Below, piece by piece: positions 29,619 to 39,539 of a stretch of DNA of 64,000 bases. The notes beneath the pieces were generated by a model that ran no database searches, had not been told where the DNA came from, and was given only the letters and a program-made list of their open reading frames with translations. Source of the DNA: Polynucleobacter sp. AP-Sving-400A-A2 (GTDB lineage: Bacteria; Pseudomonadota; Gammaproteobacteria; Burkholderiales; Burkholderiaceae); the NCBI RefSeq assembly GCF_018688155.1, contig NZ_CP061312.1, positions 62,001 to 126,000 of the forward strand. The letters are read 5' to 3'. Position 1 is the stretch's first letter; every line of letters starts with the position of its first letter. Position numbers and translations under genes: made by a program.

Positions 29619-30101
29619 ATGAGAAAAAGTGCAATTGATGTTTGGGTCGGAATTTTTGTAGCCATTGGTTTGTTGGCTGCTTTGTTTCTCGCATTGAAGG
29701 TTGGCAATATGAATGCCGTTTCCTTCGCGCCTACTTACAAAATTTCTGCGCGTTTTGATAATATCGGTGGACTTAAGCCACGCGCACCAGTCAAAAGTGC
29801 AGGTGTAGTCGTTGGGCGTATTGCGAATATCTCCTTTGATGACAAAACATACCAAGCAACTGTCACCATGACCATTGAGGATACGTATAAGTTTCCTAAA
29901 GATTCGTCGGCCAAGATTTTGACTTCAGGTTTATTGGGTGAGCAATACATTGGACTTGAGGCCGGCGGCTCTGATGATATGTTGGCTGCTGGAGATAAGA
30001 TTACTCAGACTCAGTCTGCGGTAGTGCTGGAGAACCTCATTAGCCAGTTCTTGTACAACAAGGCTGCCGATAGTGGTCAAGACAAGGGCGCAGCAAAATA
30101 A
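29619..30101 (+). CDS. mlaD: Phospholipid-binding MCE-domain protein MlaD
   Basis: A 160-residue protein with an N-terminal signal-anchor (about 7-30) and one MCE domain (about 38-120) marked by YKISARFDNIGGLKPRAPVKSAGVVVGRI and ILTSGLLGEQYIGLEAGG. MlaD forms a hexameric ring with a lipid channel on top of MlaE. Its stop codon shares one base with the mlaA start (TAATG). Confidence 0.95.
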   Translation: MRKSAIDVWVGIFVAIGLLAALFLALKVGNMNAVSFAPTYKISARFDNIGGLKPRAPVKSAGVVVGRIANISFDDKTYQATVTMTIEDTYKFPKDSSAKILTSGLLGEQYIGLEAGGSDDMLAAGDKITQTQSAVVLENLISQFLYNKAADSGQDKGAAK

Positions 30102-30847
30102 TGTTCTTACTAGCAAAGCTCAAGCGCATAGTGTTACTGGGTTTGGTTGGGGCTATGGTGGGCTGTGCCTCCATCCCTGCTGGCGTAGAACCTTCTCCAC
30201 ATGATCCTTGGGAGCCATTTAATCGCTCCGTTTTTGAATTCAATGAAGGCTTGGACGCCTATCTTCTCAAGCCAGTAGTGGCCGGCTACCGTTTTATCTT
30301 GCCAGAGTTTGTACGTGACGGCATTTATAACTTCTTTAGTAATTACAGTGATATTTACACTGCATTGCAGAATCTTTTGCAGGGTAAGCCTGACTACGCC
30401 TTTAGTGATCTGATGAGGGTTGTAGTCAACACCACCTTTGGTTTAGGTGGCTTAATTGATATGGCAACTCCAGGGGGGCTACCAAAGCATAAGGAAGATT
30501 GGGGTCAGACCTTTGGTGTTTGGGGCATTCCTTCTGGCCCTTATGTGGTTCTACCGTTCTTTGGGCCAAGCAATGTGCGAGATACCTTTGGTACCGCAGC
30601 TGATTTAGAGTCTGATTACCTATTTAGATTGTTGCCAGATGTTGCTTTGCGAAATAGCTTGACTGGCTTACGTGTGGTTAACGCACGTAATACCTATTAC
30701 GAAGCAGGTGACTTATTGGATGGGGCTGCAATCGATAAATATAGCTTTGTGCGGGATGCCTATATTCAGAGACGTGCTTATCAGATTAATGAGGGGCGCG
30801 ACGATGAAGAGCCTCTGATGCCAGTTTACGAGAACCCTTACCAATAA
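30101..30847 (+). CDS. mlaA: Outer-membrane lipoprotein MlaA (VacJ)
   Basis: A 248-residue lipoprotein with lipobox MVGC near residue 23, then DPWEPFNRSVFEFNEGLDAYLLKP, the VacJ signature, and GVWGIPSGPYVVLPFFGPSNVRDTFG near residue 145. MlaA removes mislocalised phospholipids from the outer leaflet, usually in complex with a porin; a trimeric porin gene lies at 45.6-46.8 kb. In E. coli mlaA is elsewhere, but in many betaproteobacteria it is in the mla operon, as here. Confidence 0.94.
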   Translation: MFLLAKLKRIVLLGLVGAMVGCASIPAGVEPSPHDPWEPFNRSVFEFNEGLDAYLLKPVVAGYRFILPEFVRDGIYNFFSNYSDIYTALQNLLQGKPDYAFSDLMRVVVNTTFGLGGLIDMATPGGLPKHKEDWGQTFGVWGIPSGPYVVLPFFGPSNVRDTFGTAADLESDYLFRLLPDVALRNSLTGLRVVNARNTYYEAGDLLDGAAIDKYSFVRDAYIQRRAYQINEGRDDEEPLMPVYENPYQ

Positions 30848-30919
30848 AACGCCTGAGCCTCACTGGATTTGCTGAAGGAGCTAAAATGGGCTTCAATGAT
30901 TAGCGTTAATCGAGGACTC

Positions 30920-31567
30920 ATGAAAAGCCATAAAACCATTCAAAAATATTTTTCTGTATTGCTATCAAGCTTGTTTTTGTTGGCTGGTAGCGCCTCTGCT
31001 CAAGCAGTAGATCAGTCCACGCCAGATGGTTTGATTAAGACGGTGGTTTCTGATGTGATGGCTTCTGTAAAGTCTGATCCAGAAATTCAAAAAGGGAATA
31101 TCCCGCGCATTGTAGATTTGGTAGAAAAGAAAATTGTTCCCTATACCGATATGCGTCGCACTACTGAAATGGCCATGGGCCCTAATTGGAAAAAAGCGAC
31201 TGCAGAACAGCAGGCTCAGTTAGTTTCTGAGTTTAAGAATTTACTGATTCGTACATACTCTGGCGCTCTAAGCCAACTGCGTGATCAAACAATCCAATTT
31301 AAGCCTTTGCGTGCAGCTCCCGACGACAAGGAAGTGGTTGTAAAAACTGTAGTCATTGGTCGTGGCGATCCGGTACCGCTTGATTACCGCCTTGAAAAAA
31401 CAGCCAATGGCTGGAGGGTCTACGACATGAATATTATGGGTGTCTGGTTAGTTGAGGCTTATCGCAATCAGTTCGCCAATCAAATTAGCCAGAATGGCGT
31501 TGAGGGTTTGGTCAAGTTCTTGCAGGATCGCAACAAGCAGCTTGCTGCTGCAAAACCAGCAAACTAA
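30920..31567 (+). CDS. mlaC: Phospholipid-binding periplasmic protein MlaC
   Basis: The start is placed at ATG 30920, after GAGGACTC, giving 215 residues with a signal peptide ending near SASAQA. A TTG at 30869 in the same frame would spoil the signal peptide. The mature part has the Ttg2/MlaC pattern, with VDLVEKKIVPYTDMRRTTEMAMG and FKNLLIRTYSGAL. MlaC shuttles lipid between MlaA and MlaFEDB. Confidence 0.93.
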   Translation: MKSHKTIQKYFSVLLSSLFLLAGSASAQAVDQSTPDGLIKTVVSDVMASVKSDPEIQKGNIPRIVDLVEKKIVPYTDMRRTTEMAMGPNWKKATAEQQAQLVSEFKNLLIRTYSGALSQLRDQTIQFKPLRAAPDDKEVVVKTVVIGRGDPVPLDYRLEKTANGWRVYDMNIMGVWLVEAYRNQFANQISQNGVEGLVKFLQDRNKQLAAAKPAN

Positions 31568-31601
31568 AGACCGAACAAGATCAATCAAAGATAAATATTA
31601 G

Positions 31602-31862
31602 ATGCCATTTTTATTACCCACTTCAGTGACGCAAGACAATGTTTTGCAGTTAGAGAAAGATGGCCTCTTAAATCTTGCGACATTAAGAGCAATAGATTGC
31701 CGCAATCTCCAGGATTTTGACTCTACCGTGCTAACGGTCTTGTTGGCATGGCAGAAGAAATTACAAGCCGATGGTCAGCAGATTACCGTGCAAAATGCAC
31801 CTGAAAAATTAATCGTATTAGCCGGCGTATATGGTGTAGCTCCATTGCTAGGTTTGTCATAG
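31602..31862 (+). CDS. mlaB: STAS-domain protein MlaB
   Basis: An 86-residue STAS-like protein. It begins with a short beta-strand region, has AIDCRNLQDFDSTVLTVLLAWQKK around residue 36, where the serine of the STAS switch is often found, and ends VYGVAPLLGLS. MlaB binds MlaF and stabilises the transporter. Sequence identity within the family is low, so the call relies on length, fold pattern and its place after mlaC. Confidence 0.82.
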   Translation: MPFLLPTSVTQDNVLQLEKDGLLNLATLRAIDCRNLQDFDSTVLTVLLAWQKKLQADGQQITVQNAPEKLIVLAGVYGVAPLLGLS

Positions 31863-31863
31863 C

Positions 31864-32616
31864 ATGCACGCCGCAATATCAATTAAAAACGTATCTAAAA
31901 ATTATGGCGCACTTCAAGCGCTAGATGATATTTCTTTATCTATTGAGCCAGGTGAGTTCTTTGGCCTGCTGGGTCCCAATGGTGCCGGCAAGACAACACT
32001 CATATCTATATTGGCGGGTTTAGTTACTGCAGATGGCGGTCACGCTGCAATCATGGGCGCAGATGTTCAAAGTCAATTCCGTGATGCTCGCCGGATGTTA
32101 GGTGTCGTGCCACAAGAATTGGTTTTTGACCCATTCTTTACCGTTAGAGAAACGCTGCAATTTCAGTCAGGTTATTTTGGGATTCGTCACAACGATGCTT
32201 GGATTGACGAGATCATGGCTAATTTGGATCTCACCGGTAAAGCGGATAGTAATATGCGCTCCCTATCTGGTGGCATGAAACGACGGGTATTGGTAGCTCA
32301 GGCCTTGGTTCATAGACCGCCAGTCATTATTTTGGATGAGCCTACTGCTGGAGTTGATGTGGAGTTGCGCCAATCGCTATGGCAATTTATTAGTCGCCTG
32401 AATCAAGATGGTCACACCATCGTTTTAACAACCCATTACCTTGAAGAGGCTGAGGCATTATGTCAGCGCATTGCCATGCTCAAGCAAGGAAAGATTGTTG
32501 CTTTGGATACAACCGCGAATTTATTGAACCAATATGGCTCAGTTAAAAAAGATGGTGAGGGTAAAACAGATCTCGAAGATGTGTTCGTCAACATCATGTC
32601 GGGAGCTGCTCGATGA
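31864..32616 (+). CDS. ABC transporter ATP-binding protein (YadG-like)
   Basis: A 250-residue ATPase with Walker A GPNGAGKTT near residue 40, signature SLSGGMKRRVLVAQALVHRPP, Walker B VIILDEPTAGVDVELR and TTHYLEEAE after it. The sequence resembles YadG-type ATPases paired with ABC-2 permeases; the substrate is unknown. It starts 1 base after mlaB, so it is probably part of the same transcript, and overlaps its permease by 4 bases. Confidence 0.88.
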   Translation: MHAAISIKNVSKNYGALQALDDISLSIEPGEFFGLLGPNGAGKTTLISILAGLVTADGGHAAIMGADVQSQFRDARRMLGVVPQELVFDPFFTVRETLQFQSGYFGIRHNDAWIDEIMANLDLTGKADSNMRSLSGGMKRRVLVAQALVHRPPVIILDEPTAGVDVELRQSLWQFISRLNQDGHTIVLTTHYLEEAEALCQRIAMLKQGKIVALDTTANLLNQYGSVKKDGEGKTDLEDVFVNIMSGAAR

Positions 32617-33401
32617 AACCTATTTTAAATAAACTACCAATCTCCTATGGAAGTGGTTTCCCAACGCTCTTGCGAAAAGAAATCAAACGTTTTTATAAGG
32701 TAGCGTTCCAGACGGTCGCCGCGCCAGTGCTTACGGCTGTCCTGTATTTAATGATCTTTGGACATGTGCTTGAGGGTAAAGAGGTATATGGCCGCTTAAA
32801 TTACACTGCCTTTCTGATTCCTGGTTTAGTCATGATGAGCGTGTTGCAGAATGCATTTGCCAATACCTCTTCATCCCTCATTCAATCTAAGGTAACTGGC
32901 AACCTAGTCTTTGTATTGCTAGCCCCTTTTAGTCACTTAGAGTTTTATGCTGCTTATGTCTTGGCCGCAGTGTTTCGTGGAATTGTTGTGGGCGCTGGCG
33001 TATTGCTGATTACCGCTTGGTTTGCCATGCCATCTTTTGAATATCCCCTGTGGATCATGGTATTCGCTTTGCTGGGTGCTGCAATTTTAGGGAGTATGGG
33101 TTTAATTGCTGGTATCTGGGCAGACAAATACGATCAATTAGCAGCCTTCCAGAATTTCATCATCATGCCAGCAACGATGCTATCAGGAGTGTTTTATTCC
33201 ATTCATTCTTTACCGGCTGCATGGCAAGTGGTATCGCACTTCAATCCATTCTTTTACATGATCGATGGTTTCCGCTACGGCTTCTTTGGAGTGTCAGACA
33301 TATCTCCTTGGAATAGTTTGGCAATTGTTGCCTGCTTCTTTGTCGCAGTCTCAGTAATTGCTTTGCGTTTACTGCAAAAAGGCTACAAGCTTAGGAACTA
33401 G
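32613..33401 (+). CDS. ABC-2 type transporter permease (YadH-like)
   Basis: A 262-residue permease with six predicted membrane segments and the ABC-2 family motif NPFFYMIDGFRYGFFG near residue 212. It overlaps the ATPase gene by 4 bases (ATGA). Such pairs export unknown substrates; in some betaproteobacteria this pair lies between mla and murA, so an envelope role is possible. No dedicated periplasmic partner is encoded beside it. Confidence 0.88.
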   Translation: MKPILNKLPISYGSGFPTLLRKEIKRFYKVAFQTVAAPVLTAVLYLMIFGHVLEGKEVYGRLNYTAFLIPGLVMMSVLQNAFANTSSSLIQSKVTGNLVFVLLAPFSHLEFYAAYVLAAVFRGIVVGAGVLLITAWFAMPSFEYPLWIMVFALLGAAILGSMGLIAGIWADKYDQLAAFQNFIIMPATMLSGVFYSIHSLPAAWQVVSHFNPFFYMIDGFRYGFFGVSDISPWNSLAIVACFFVAVSVIALRLLQKGYKLRN

Positions 33402-33465
33402 TTGCTAGCCTTTTCTCAAATGCATATTAAAAAATTGTTATTAAATTAGAAATTAGGAGATTGTG

Positions 33466-33714
33466 ATGTTGCCAACCCCAGAACAAATTGAGGGCTATAT
33501 TCAGCAAGGCCTTGCATGCACTCATGTCAAGGTAGAGGGTGATGGACAGCATTTCTTTGCAACGATTGTGAGCCCAGAATTTGAAGGCAAGCGTTTGATT
33601 CAGCGCCATCAGTTGGTTTACGGCGCCATGGGTGACCGGATGAAGGCAGAAGTTCATGCTTTATCAATCAAGGCATTTACTCCTGAAGAGTTTGCACAAA
33701 ACACTTCAACTTAA
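33466..33714 (+). CDS. BolA/IbaG family iron-sulfur cluster protein
   Basis: ATG 33466 is 5 bases after AGGAGA and is preferred over the adjacent GTG, giving 82 residues. The BolA pattern is seen in THVKVEGDGQHFFATIVSPEFEGKRLIQRHQLVYGAMGDRMKAEVHAL (about 21-68), where the histidine near residue 51 is in the cluster-binding region. BolA-like proteins work with monothiol glutaredoxins in cluster handling; grxD is at 56.5-56.8 kb. It lies 33 bases before murA, like ibaG in E. coli. Confidence 0.88.
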   Translation: MLPTPEQIEGYIQQGLACTHVKVEGDGQHFFATIVSPEFEGKRLIQRHQLVYGAMGDRMKAEVHALSIKAFTPEEFAQNTST

Positions 33715-33747
33715 AATACGGCATTAGCTTTTTACTGGAATAGATTC

Positions 33748-35022
33748 ATGGATAAATTACGAATGGTTGGCGGCACCCCCTTGAAGGGCGAGGTGGTGAT
33801 TGCTGGCGCAAAGAACGCGGCACTACCCATTTTGTGCGCTTGTTTGCTCACTGATCAGCCCATCACTTTGCGTAATGTTCCTGATTTGCAAGATGTACGT
33901 ACCATGCTCAAGCTCTTGCAAGAAATTGGTGTGACGGTTACTTTTCCAGATGCGAATGATCGCAATTGTGTTGTACTCAACGCGGCCAATATCAAGAGCT
34001 CTGAAGCAACTTATGAGATGGTCAAAACCATGCGTGCTTCAATTTTGGTTTTAGGCCCATTGCTTGCCAGAATGCACAGCGCTAAGGTTTCATTGCCAGG
34101 TGGTTGCGCGATTGGTGCGCGTCCAGTCGATCAGCATATCAAGGGCTTAAGAGCCATGGGTGCTTCCATCCAGATTCAGAGTGGTTATATTCAGGCAGAA
34201 ACTAAATCTGCCTTGGGTCGCCTCCAAGGCGCTTCCATCTTGACTGACATGATCACCGTAACCGGTACAGAAAATTTACTGATGGCCGCTACTTTGGCAT
34301 CAGGCAAAACTATTTTGGAGAATGCTGCGCGTGAACCCGAAGTAGGGGACTTAGCGGAATTGCTCGTCAAAATGGGTGCGAAGATTACCGGTATCGGTAG
34401 CGATCGCTTGGTGATTGAGGGGGTTGAAAAGCTCCATAGTGCAGAACATGCTGTGATAGCTGACCGGATTGAAGCGGGCACATTCTTATGCGCAGTTGCT
34501 GCTGCTGGTGGTGAGGTACTGGTTAAGCACTGCCGCCCAGATACCTTAGATGCGGTGATCGTCAAACTTAAAGAAGCTGGCTTAGAAATGGAAGTCGGCC
34601 CTGACTGGATTAAGGCGTCCATGAGGGGTCGTCCCAAGGCGGTCAGTTTCCGCACCTCTGAATATCCAGCCTTCCCGACCGATATGCAGGCACAACTCAT
34701 GGCAGTGAATGCGATTGCAGAGGGTAACGCCACTATTACTGAGACCATCTTTGAAAATCGCTTTATGCACGTTCAAGAGATGAACCGTCTTGGTGCGGAT
34801 ATTGCAATTGAGGGGAATACGGCAATTGCCCAAGGCGTGGAGAAGCTATCTGGTGCTATCGTCATGGCCACTGATTTACGTGCTTCCGCCAGTCTAGTGA
34901 TAGCCGGCTTGGCGGCTCAAGGAGAAACCCAGGTGGATCGGATTTATCACCTAGATCGTGGATATGACCGCATGGAGCAAAAGTTGACCCTCTTAGGGGC
35001 CAACATTCAGCGGATCAAGTAA
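33748..35022 (+). CDS. murA: UDP-N-acetylglucosamine 1-carboxyvinyltransferase
   Basis: A 424-residue enzyme, first committed step of peptidoglycan synthesis and target of fosfomycin. The catalytic cysteine is in [15 protein letters not shown] near residue 115, so the fosfomycin-sensitive Cys form is present. [13 protein letters not shown] near the N-terminus binds UDP-GlcNAc. The protein follows the BolA-like gene and precedes hisG by 20 bases, a gene order shared with other betaproteobacteria. Confidence 0.97.
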   Translation: MDKLRMVGGTPLKGEVVIAGAKNAALPILCACLLTDQPITLRNVPDLQDVRTMLKLLQEIGVTVTFPDANDRNCVVLNAANIKSSEATYEMVKTMRASILVLGPLLARMHSAKVSLPGGCAIGARPVDQHIKGLRAMGASIQIQSGYIQAETKSALGRLQGASILTDMITVTGTENLLMAATLASGKTILENAAREPEVGDLAELLVKMGAKITGIGSDRLVIEGVEKLHSAEHAVIADRIEAGTFLCAVAAAGGEVLVKHCRPDTLDAVIVKLKEAGLEMEVGPDWIKASMRGRPKAVSFRTSEYPAFPTDMQAQLMAVNAIAEGNATITETIFENRFMHVQEMNRLGADIAIEGNTAIAQGVEKLSGAIVMATDLRASASLVIAGLAAQGETQVDRIYHLDRGYDRMEQKLTLLGANIQRIK

Positions 35023-35042
35023 GCCTGATGGATAATTAGTCC

Positions 35043-35669
35043 ATGAAGTTAACTCTAGCCCTCTCGAAGGGGCGCATCTTCGAAGAAACCGCTGAGATCT
35101 TATCTAAGATCGGTATTCGTCCGCTTGAGGATCCCGAAAAGTCACGCAAACTTATTATTGAGACTTCCAATCCTGACGTCCGCCTGATTATTGTGCGTGC
35201 ATCAGATGTGCCGACCTATGTTCAGTTTGGCGGTGCTGATTTTGGAGTTGCCGGCCTTGATGTCTTAATGGAAAACGGTACTGATGGTCTATATGTTCCT
35301 TTTGATCTGAATATCGCTAAATGTCGTATGTCCGTTGCTGTGAGAGAAGGTTTTGACTACGTGGCCGCAGTCAAGCAGGGCTCACGTTTGAAAGTTGCAA
35401 CAAAGTACGTTAACTGCGCACGCGAACACTTTGCTAATAAAGGTGTTCACATTGATACGATTCATTTGTATGGCTCGATGGAGTTAGCCCCTTTGGTTGG
35501 TTTGGCAGATGCGATTGTGGATTTGGTGTCCACCGGTAATACCTTGCGCGCTAACGGCTTAGTTGAGGTTGAGCCCATTGCTGATATCAGCGCACGCTTA
35601 GTGGTTAATCAAGCTTCTTATAAGCGTAAGCGTACACAGCTCCAGCCGTTCTTTGAGTTGCTGAAGTAA
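35043..35669 (+). CDS. hisG: ATP phosphoribosyltransferase, short form
   Basis: A 208-residue HisG_S protein lacking the C-terminal regulatory domain, so it should need HisZ for activity and histidine feedback. HisZ is not encoded in this window. Landmarks are [16 protein letters not shown] at the start, [12 protein letters not shown] near residue 66 and the PRPP-binding [14 protein letters not shown] near residue 160. It opens the his cluster. Confidence 0.96.
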   Translation: MKLTLALSKGRIFEETAEILSKIGIRPLEDPEKSRKLIIETSNPDVRLIIVRASDVPTYVQFGGADFGVAGLDVLMENGTDGLYVPFDLNIAKCRMSVAVREGFDYVAAVKQGSRLKVATKYVNCAREHFANKGVHIDTIHLYGSMELAPLVGLADAIVDLVSTGNTLRANGLVEVEPIADISARLVVNQASYKRKRTQLQPFFELLK

Positions 35670-35682
35670 AGAAAAAATTCAT

Positions 35683-37005
35683 ATGTCAGCAGACGTCAAA
35701 GTAAAACGCCTTAATAGCAAAGATACCGGGTTCAAAGAAACGCTACTGTCTAGCCTTTCTTTGCCGATGGCGGATGATGAGGCGATTGATGCTGCGGTAG
35801 TCAAAATCTTGGCACAAGTAAAAGCGAATGGTGATGCTGCGGTACTAGATTTCACAAAGCAGTTTGATCGCTTAAATGTAGCCAGTGTTAATGAGTTAGA
35901 GATTTCTCAAGCAGAATTAAAAAAAGCCTATGACGGTTTATCGGCTGAGCAAAAAAATGCGCTTGATATTGCCGCGCAGAGAGTGCGGGCTTATCACGAG
36001 AAACAAAGAATTGAAGCAGGTTGTCACTCTTGGGAGTATGAAGAGGCTGATGGCACACGCTTAGGTCAAAAAGTTACTGCCTTAGATCGTGTTGGCATTT
36101 ACGTGCCAGGTGGTAAAGCGGCTTACCCCTCTTCTGTTCTGATGAATGCGATCCCCGCAAAAGTTGCTGGTGTCAAAGAAGTCATCATGGTGGTGCCTAC
36201 TCCAGATGGCGCTCGCAATGCTTTGGTCTTGGCTGCTGCCTACTTATCCGGTGTTGATCGCGTCTTTACGATTGGTGGTGCGCAAGCAGTTGGTGCTTTA
36301 GCTTGTGGCACGCAGACTATTCCTGCGGTCGACAAAATTGTTGGCCCTGGTAATGCCTATGTAGCAGCCGCTAAGCGCAGAGTATTTGGTACCGTTGGTA
36401 TCGACATGATTGCCGGCCCATCAGAAATTTTGGTTCTCTGTGATGGCTCCAGTAATCCCGACTGGATTGCAATGGATTTGTTTTCTCAAGCTGAGCACGA
36501 TGAGTTAGCGCAATCTATTTTGCTTTGCCCAGATGAGAAATTTATTGAACAAGTACAAAATAGCATTCACAAGCTATTACCTGAGATGCCTAGAAAGAAA
36601 GTGATTGAAACATCGCTGACTAATCGCGCTTTATTGATTCAGGTAAAAGATATGAGTGAGGCTTGTGAGATTGCCAATGCCATTGCTGCCGAGCATTTAG
36701 AAATTTGCGCAACTGAGCCACGTAAGTGGGCTGAGTTAATTCGTCATGCTGGCGCCATTTTTATGGGCAATTACACCAGTGAGTCTCTGGGCGATTATTG
36801 CGCAGGCCCTAATCATGTTTTACCAACAGCACGGACTGCGCGCTTCTCATCCCCGCTGGGCGTGTATGACTTCATTAAGCGCTCGAGCATGATTGAAGTG
36901 AGTGAAGCAGGCGCTCAAACCTTAGGTGCTGTGGCTAGTACTCTCGCACACGGTGAGGGCTTAACAGCTCATGCCCGCGCCGCTGAGATGCGCCTAAAGA
37001 AATAA
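35683..37005 (+). CDS. hisD: Histidinol dehydrogenase
   Basis: A 440-residue zinc enzyme that oxidises histidinol to histidine in two NAD-dependent steps. Signatures include [27 protein letters not shown] near residue 130 and [13 protein letters not shown] near 240, with the zinc-binding [10 protein letters not shown] and the AEHLEI histidine. The stop codon is 1 base from the stop of hisC on the other strand, with no terminator between them. Confidence 0.97.
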   Translation: MSADVKVKRLNSKDTGFKETLLSSLSLPMADDEAIDAAVVKILAQVKANGDAAVLDFTKQFDRLNVASVNELEISQAELKKAYDGLSAEQKNALDIAAQRVRAYHEKQRIEAGCHSWEYEEADGTRLGQKVTALDRVGIYVPGGKAAYPSSVLMNAIPAKVAGVKEVIMVVPTPDGARNALVLAAAYLSGVDRVFTIGGAQAVGALACGTQTIPAVDKIVGPGNAYVAAAKRRVFGTVGIDMIAGPSEILVLCDGSSNPDWIAMDLFSQAEHDELAQSILLCPDEKFIEQVQNSIHKLLPEMPRKKVIETSLTNRALLIQVKDMSEACEIANAIAAEHLEICATEPRKWAELIRHAGAIFMGNYTSESLGDYCAGPNHVLPTARTARFSSPLGVYDFIKRSSMIEVSEAGAQTLGAVASTLAHGEGLTAHARAAEMRLKK

Positions 37006-37006
37006 T

Positions 37007-38080
37007 TTAAGCGCTAGCTAAAATTTCTTTCAGGGCGGCAATTAATTCATTCGTTTGATCATCGGTGCCGATAGTGATACGCAGAAATTCTTCGATGCGT
37101 GGTGACTTGAAGTGGCGCACAATCATTCCACGATCGCGTAAAGATTGATAGAGCTTTGCTCCAGCATGTTTCGGATGGCGTGTAAAAATAAAGTTCGCTG
37201 TTGATGGTAAGGTATCAAAGCCTAATGAAGTTAATTCAGAAACTAAGCGTTCGCGAGTTTGAATTACTTTTTTACTCGTCGATTCTAAATGGGCTTGATC
37301 TTGTATTGCGGCAATTGCTCCCACTTGAGCCAAGCGACCTAGTGGGTAAGAGTTAAAACTATTTTTTACACGCTCAAGGCCTTCAATGAGGGCAGGATGC
37401 CCCACTGCAAACCCAACGCGAAGTCCTGCTAGGGCGCGAGACTTAGATAAAGTGTGTACGACTAAGAGGTTTTCTGGGCAAGCACTTCCGCCAAGCAGGG
37501 GAATACAAGACTCAGTGCCGTAATCCACGTAGGCCTCATCGATCACCACTACGGAATCTGTATTTCTGCTAAGTAGGGCTTCGATATCTGAACGGGGGAT
37601 AGCTCGACCGGTTGGTGCATTGGGATTGGGGAAAATAATTCCGCCATTAGGAGTTTTGAGGCCCTGGGTTTGGATCTCAAAATTAGAACCTAGGGCCACT
37701 GTTTGGTAGTCAATGCCAAATAACTTGCAATAGACCGGGTAGAAGCTATAGGTGATATCTGGAAATTGGACTGGTTTAGCTTGTTTCAGTAGGCCTAAAA
37801 ATATGTGAGCCAGAACCTCATCGGAGCCATTGCCCAAAAACACCTGCTTTGGGTCCAGACCATGTAAATCGGCAATGGCTTGTTTAAGAGCCGCTCCTTC
37901 AGGGTCTGGATAAAGTCTTAAATCATCGGTATTTTGCTGACTTATGGCTGCTAGGGCCTTAGGGGATGGGCCATAAGGGCTCTCATTCGTATTGAGCTTT
38001 ACCAGCCGCGCCATCTGCGGTTGCTCCCCAGGAACATAAGGGGTGAGGGTCTGAACAACGGGGCTCCAAAAGCGGCTCAT
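37007..38080 (-). CDS. hisC: Histidinol-phosphate aminotransferase
   Basis: A 357-residue class I/II PLP aminotransferase. [13 protein letters not shown] lies near the N-terminus, [13 protein letters not shown] near residue 150, and the PLP lysine in [16 protein letters not shown] near residue 213, then an arginine near the C-terminus in RITIGTDDQ. It converts imidazole-acetol phosphate to histidinol phosphate. It is on the minus strand inside an otherwise plus-strand his cluster, tail to tail with hisD and divergent from hisB. Confidence 0.96.
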   Translation of the reverse strand: MSRFWSPVVQTLTPYVPGEQPQMARLVKLNTNESPYGPSPKALAAISQQNTDDLRLYPDPEGAALKQAIADLHGLDPKQVFLGNGSDEVLAHIFLGLLKQAKPVQFPDITYSFYPVYCKLFGIDYQTVALGSNFEIQTQGLKTPNGGIIFPNPNAPTGRAIPRSDIEALLSRNTDSVVVIDEAYVDYGTESCIPLLGGSACPENLLVVHTLSKSRALAGLRVGFAVGHPALIEGLERVKNSFNSYPLGRLAQVGAIAAIQDQAHLESTSKKVIQTRERLVSELTSLGFDTLPSTANFIFTRHPKHAGAKLYQSLRDRGMIVRHFKSPRIEEFLRITIGTDDQTNELIAALKEILASA

Positions 38081-38112
38081 GAGGGACTCTAGTCAAAAAT
38101 TAGCAAAAGTGA

Positions 38113-38143
38113 ATAAATGCTAGCAATCAAAATCAGCATTTAT
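38113..38143. promoter_or_regulatory. Nine-base inverted repeat between hisC and hisB
   Basis: ATAAATGCT (38113-38121) is repeated in inverted form as AGCATTTAT (38135-38143), with a 13-base spacer. It lies in the 126-base gap between the divergent hisC and hisB genes. It could be a repressor operator or an RNA hairpin; no T-run follows, so it is not a standard terminator. Confidence 0.45.
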
Positions 38144-38169
38144 ATCTGTATTAGGAATGATATTATGAG

Positions 38170-38206
38170 GCTTCAATCAACACTTCGCCTCGCGGCGCAC
38201 TGAAGC
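38170..38206 (+). promoter_or_regulatory. Leader hairpin abutting the hisB start codon
   Basis: GCTTCA (38170-38175) pairs with TGAAGC (38201-38206), directly next to the ATG. An inner CGCC/GGCG stem (38186-38189 with 38194-38197) has a 4-base loop. The only Shine-Dalgarno-like bases, GAAG, lie in the outer stem, so folding could limit hisB translation. Confidence 0.4.
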
Positions 38207-38794
38207 ATGCGGCAAGCCGACGTTACCCGAAACACTTCGGAAACCAAAATTCAAATTGCCATCAATTTAGATGGCACAGGTAAAGCCGAGCTAGCCTCTG
38301 GCGTACCCTTCCTGGACCACATGTTGGATCAAATTGCCCGTCACGGCATGATTGACCTCAAAGTAGTCGCAAATGGAGATACCCATATTGATGATCACCA
38401 CACCGTTGAGGATGTGGGCATTACTTTGGGTCAAGCATTTGCTAAGGCGGTTGGTGATAAGGCAGGTATTACCCGCTACGGCCACTCCTACGTTCCTTTG
38501 GATGAAACCCTTTCTCGCGTAGTGATCGACTTTTCTGGTCGTCCAGGGCTCGAGTTCAACGTGCCATTTACCCGTGCACGCGTGGGTGACTTTGACGTGG
38601 ATCTCAGCATCGAGTTCTTCCGTGGGTTTGTAAACCATGCCGGAGTGACTCTGCATATCGATAACTTACGTGGCATTAATGCTCATCACCAAATTGAAAC
38701 TGTGTTCAAGGCCTTTGGTCGTGCATTGCGTATGGCTTTAGAGATTGATCCACGCGCATTCGGTGTTGTTCCTTCTACTAAGGGCAGTCTCTAA
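38207..38794 (+). CDS. hisB: Imidazoleglycerol-phosphate dehydratase
   Basis: A 195-residue monofunctional dehydratase, without the phosphatase domain fused in enterobacteria. Metal-binding histidines are in [24 protein letters not shown] and [14 protein letters not shown]. It dehydrates imidazole-glycerol phosphate to imidazole-acetol phosphate. It restarts the plus-strand his genes after the inverted hisC and is followed by a 62-base gap before hisH. Confidence 0.96.
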   Translation: MRQADVTRNTSETKIQIAINLDGTGKAELASGVPFLDHMLDQIARHGMIDLKVVANGDTHIDDHHTVEDVGITLGQAFAKAVGDKAGITRYGHSYVPLDETLSRVVIDFSGRPGLEFNVPFTRARVGDFDVDLSIEFFRGFVNHAGVTLHIDNLRGINAHHQIETVFKAFGRALRMALEIDPRAFGVVPSTKGSL

Positions 38795-38856
38795 TCTAGA
38801 AAATTTCTAGCGTTGAGTAGAAGACTGTCAAAAAACCACAGATCATAGGCTAACAA

Positions 38857-39519
38857 GTGGCGCAAACCATTGCGATCGTTGACTACGGAATGGGTAACCT
38901 GCGTTCCGTCTATCAGGCCTTTCATCATGTGGCGCCTGATGCCAACGTTCTGATTGCGCAAACTCCTGAGGAAATCCTCAGCGCAGAGCGGGTGGTCCTT
39001 CCAGGTCAGGGTGCTATGCCTGATTGCATGAAACATCTAGAAGAGTCGGGTTTATTGGAAGCCTTGCTTGATGCCGCAAAAAATAAGCCTTTATTAGGTG
39101 TTTGCGTAGGTGAGCAGATGCTGTTTGATCAAAGTGCTGAAGTACGGGCAAATTCCGGTGCGGCCTGGACTCCTTGTTTGGGTTTGATTCCGGGTGAGGT
39201 GCGGCGTTTTGAATTGGCTGGAAAATTACAGCCTGATGGTTCCGCCTATAAGGTTCCCCATATGGGCTGGAATCAGGTTCGTCAGGATCGCCAGCATCCG
39301 CTTTGGAACGGCATTCCGGATTTGACCAGTTTTTATTTTGTGCATAGTTATTTTGTTGTGCCGCAGCGTAAGGAAGATGTTGCCGGCTCAACAGAATATG
39401 GCGATTGGTTTACTTCTGCTGTTGCAAGGGATAATATTTTTGCAACACAATTTCATCCAGAAAAAAGTGCAGAATACGGATTAAAGCTCTACAAAAATTT
39501 TGTTTCTTGGCAACCTTAA
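38857..39519 (+). CDS. hisH: Imidazole glycerol phosphate synthase, glutaminase subunit
   Basis: A 220-residue class I glutamine amidotransferase with a GTG start. The nucleophile cysteine is in [12 protein letters not shown] near residue 83 and the His-Glu pair in [10 protein letters not shown] near residue 200. It releases ammonia that is channelled into HisF. The genes hisH, hisA and hisF are consecutive, which fits the HisH-HisF complex. Confidence 0.96.
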   Translation: MAQTIAIVDYGMGNLRSVYQAFHHVAPDANVLIAQTPEEILSAERVVLPGQGAMPDCMKHLEESGLLEALLDAAKNKPLLGVCVGEQMLFDQSAEVRANSGAAWTPCLGLIPGEVRRFELAGKLQPDGSAYKVPHMGWNQVRQDRQHPLWNGIPDLTSFYFVHSYFVVPQRKEDVAGSTEYGDWFTSAVARDNIFATQFHPEKSAEYGLKLYKNFVSWQP

Positions 39520-39539
39520 TACTTCTCTAATCTACCGCT

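Noticed and set aside
38796..38810. Palindrome CTAGAAAATTTCTAG between hisB and hisH as a terminator
   Set aside because: The stem would be short and AT-rich with no T-run after it, and hisH follows closely on the same strand.
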